From assembly GCA_022822575.1 (NCBI GenBank), contig JAJEBJ010000317.1:1-6386 (forward strand): 6,386 nucleotides of DNA, in the 5' to 3' direction. Position numbers and translations under genes: made by a program. The notes beneath the pieces are model-generated. The model was not told where the DNA came from. It worked only from the letters and a program-made list of their open reading frames with translations, and did no database searches. The stretch comes from Alphaproteobacteria bacterium. GTDB lineage: Bacteria > Pseudomonadota > Alphaproteobacteria > SP197. This document shows positions 5,798-6,386 of the stretch, one piece after another; positions within the stretch are counted from its first letter, which is position 1, and each line of letters opens with the position of its first letter.

Positions 5798-6386
5798 GAC
5801 ATGACCCGGCAGAGTCCGGAACGACATCCATGATGTGCATTGAACACCTAGTTCTCGACGCGGCACGGGTCTGCGAGGCCGCCGCCATTGCCGCTGCTCG
5901 TCATGTCGGACGGGGCGACGAGAAGACCGCAGACCAGGCGGCCGTTGATGCCATGCGCCGCGCTCTCAACCGGATCGACATGCAGGGTCAGGTGGTGATT
6001 GGCGAGGGAGAACGCGACGAGGCGCCGATGCTCTACATCGGCGAAGAGGTCGGCACGGGAAGAGGCACGCGCATCGACATCGCTCTTGATCCGCTTGAGG
6101 GAACGACGCTCTGTGCGACGGGAGGAGCCAATTCACTGGCTGTTCTGGCGTTCGCCGGTGCCGGAGGACTTCTTCATGCCCCGGACACCTACATGGAGAA
6201 GGTCGCGGTCGGGGCGGATCTGCCGGAAGGCGTCGTGGGACTCGATCGGTCCCCGGGCGAGAACATGCAGTGTCTCGCAGAGGCAAGAGGATGCAAGGTC
6301 GATGATCTTGTCGCGCTGGTCCTCAACCTTCCGCGCCATGATGACCTGATCCGGGAAGTGCGGAAGACAGGTGCCCGCGTCCGGCT
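5794..6386 (+). CDS. glpX: Class II fructose-1,6-bisphosphatase (GlpX), 3' end cut
   Basis: GlpX removes the 1-phosphate of fructose 1,6-bisphosphate with Mg2+ or Mn2+, a committed step of gluconeogenesis in the cytoplasm; some relatives also act on sedoheptulose 1,7-bisphosphate. Only about the first 186-198 residues are present; E. coli GlpX has 336. Seen in order: GRGDEKTADQAAVDAMR, VVIGEGERDEAPMLYIGEEVGTGRG, IDIALDPLEGTTL, HAPDTYMEKVAVG and LNLPRHDDLIREV. The metal ligands Asp33, Glu57, Asp85 and Glu88 of E. coli GlpX correspond to the Asp of KTAD, the first Glu of GEGE, and the Asp and Glu of DPLEG, all intact. The start is uncertain. The ATG at 5794 overlaps the hom stop as ATGA and suggests coupling, but gives a 12-residue extension. 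The ATG at 5830 has GGA 9 bases upstream and fits the E. coli N-terminus better. It runs off the window edge with the frame open. Confidence 0.94.
   Translation, partial: MRHDPAESGTTSMMCIEHLVLDAARVCEAAAIAAARHVGRGDEKTADQAAVDAMRRALNRIDMQGQVVIGEGERDEAPMLYIGEEVGTGRGTRIDIALDPLEGTTLCATGGANSLAVLAFAGAGGLLHAPDTYMEKVAVGADLPEGVVGLDRSPGENMQCLAEARGCKVDDLVALVLNLPRHDDLIREVRKTGARVR

Noticed and set aside
4487..5866. 459-residue opening on the minus strand covering all of hom
   Set aside because: It is antisense to a gene with clear family motifs and its translation shows no recognisable domain. Long antisense openings are expected in GC-rich genes with strong third-position bias.

Overview
The window is high-GC, densely packed DNA that reads as ordinary chromosome of an alphaproteobacterium, most likely of a Rhodospirillales-type lineage. 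This rests on the protein signatures (class I PHA synthase, ACT-domain homoserine dehydrogenase, class II fructose-1,6-bisphosphatase), on the AGGA/GGAG ribosome binding sites, and on a hom-glpX linkage that I recall from this group. No RNA gene, insertion sequence, CRISPR array or phage gene is visible, and no gap between genes exceeds about 110 bases.

Layout: (1) Bases 1-112 are a short non-coding leader with two perfect hairpins and a 10-bp palindrome. (2) 113-1024 (+) encodes a GcvA-type LysR regulator. (3) 1092-1253 (+) is a 53-residue single-membrane-segment protein whose N-terminus resembles a Flp-type (type IVb) prepilin. (4) 1299-2348 (+) is argC, for arginine biosynthesis, with a strong Shine-Dalgarno that can fold into a hairpin. 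(5) 4157-2394 (-) is phaC, a class I polyhydroxyalkanoate synthase with a complete Cys/Asp/His triad, convergent with argC across 45 bases. (6) A 105-base divergent intergenic region may carry back-to-back promoters. (7) 4263-4508 (+) is a small lipoprotein whose stop codon overlaps the start of (8) hom, 4508-5797 (+). The stop of hom in turn overlaps a possible start of (9) glpX, 5794 to the window edge, which is cut off at its 3' end.

The right-hand block (lipoprotein, hom, glpX) looks like one translationally coupled operon joining aspartate-family amino-acid synthesis and gluconeogenesis. phaC is transcribed away from it and has no phaA, phaB or phasin gene beside it in this window. The metabolic genes are well-known families with intact active sites, and I see no new multi-gene system here. 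The items most worth a second look are the small prepilin-like protein, the coupled lipoprotein-hom junction, and the small regulatory structures ahead of the LysR gene, argC and phaC.
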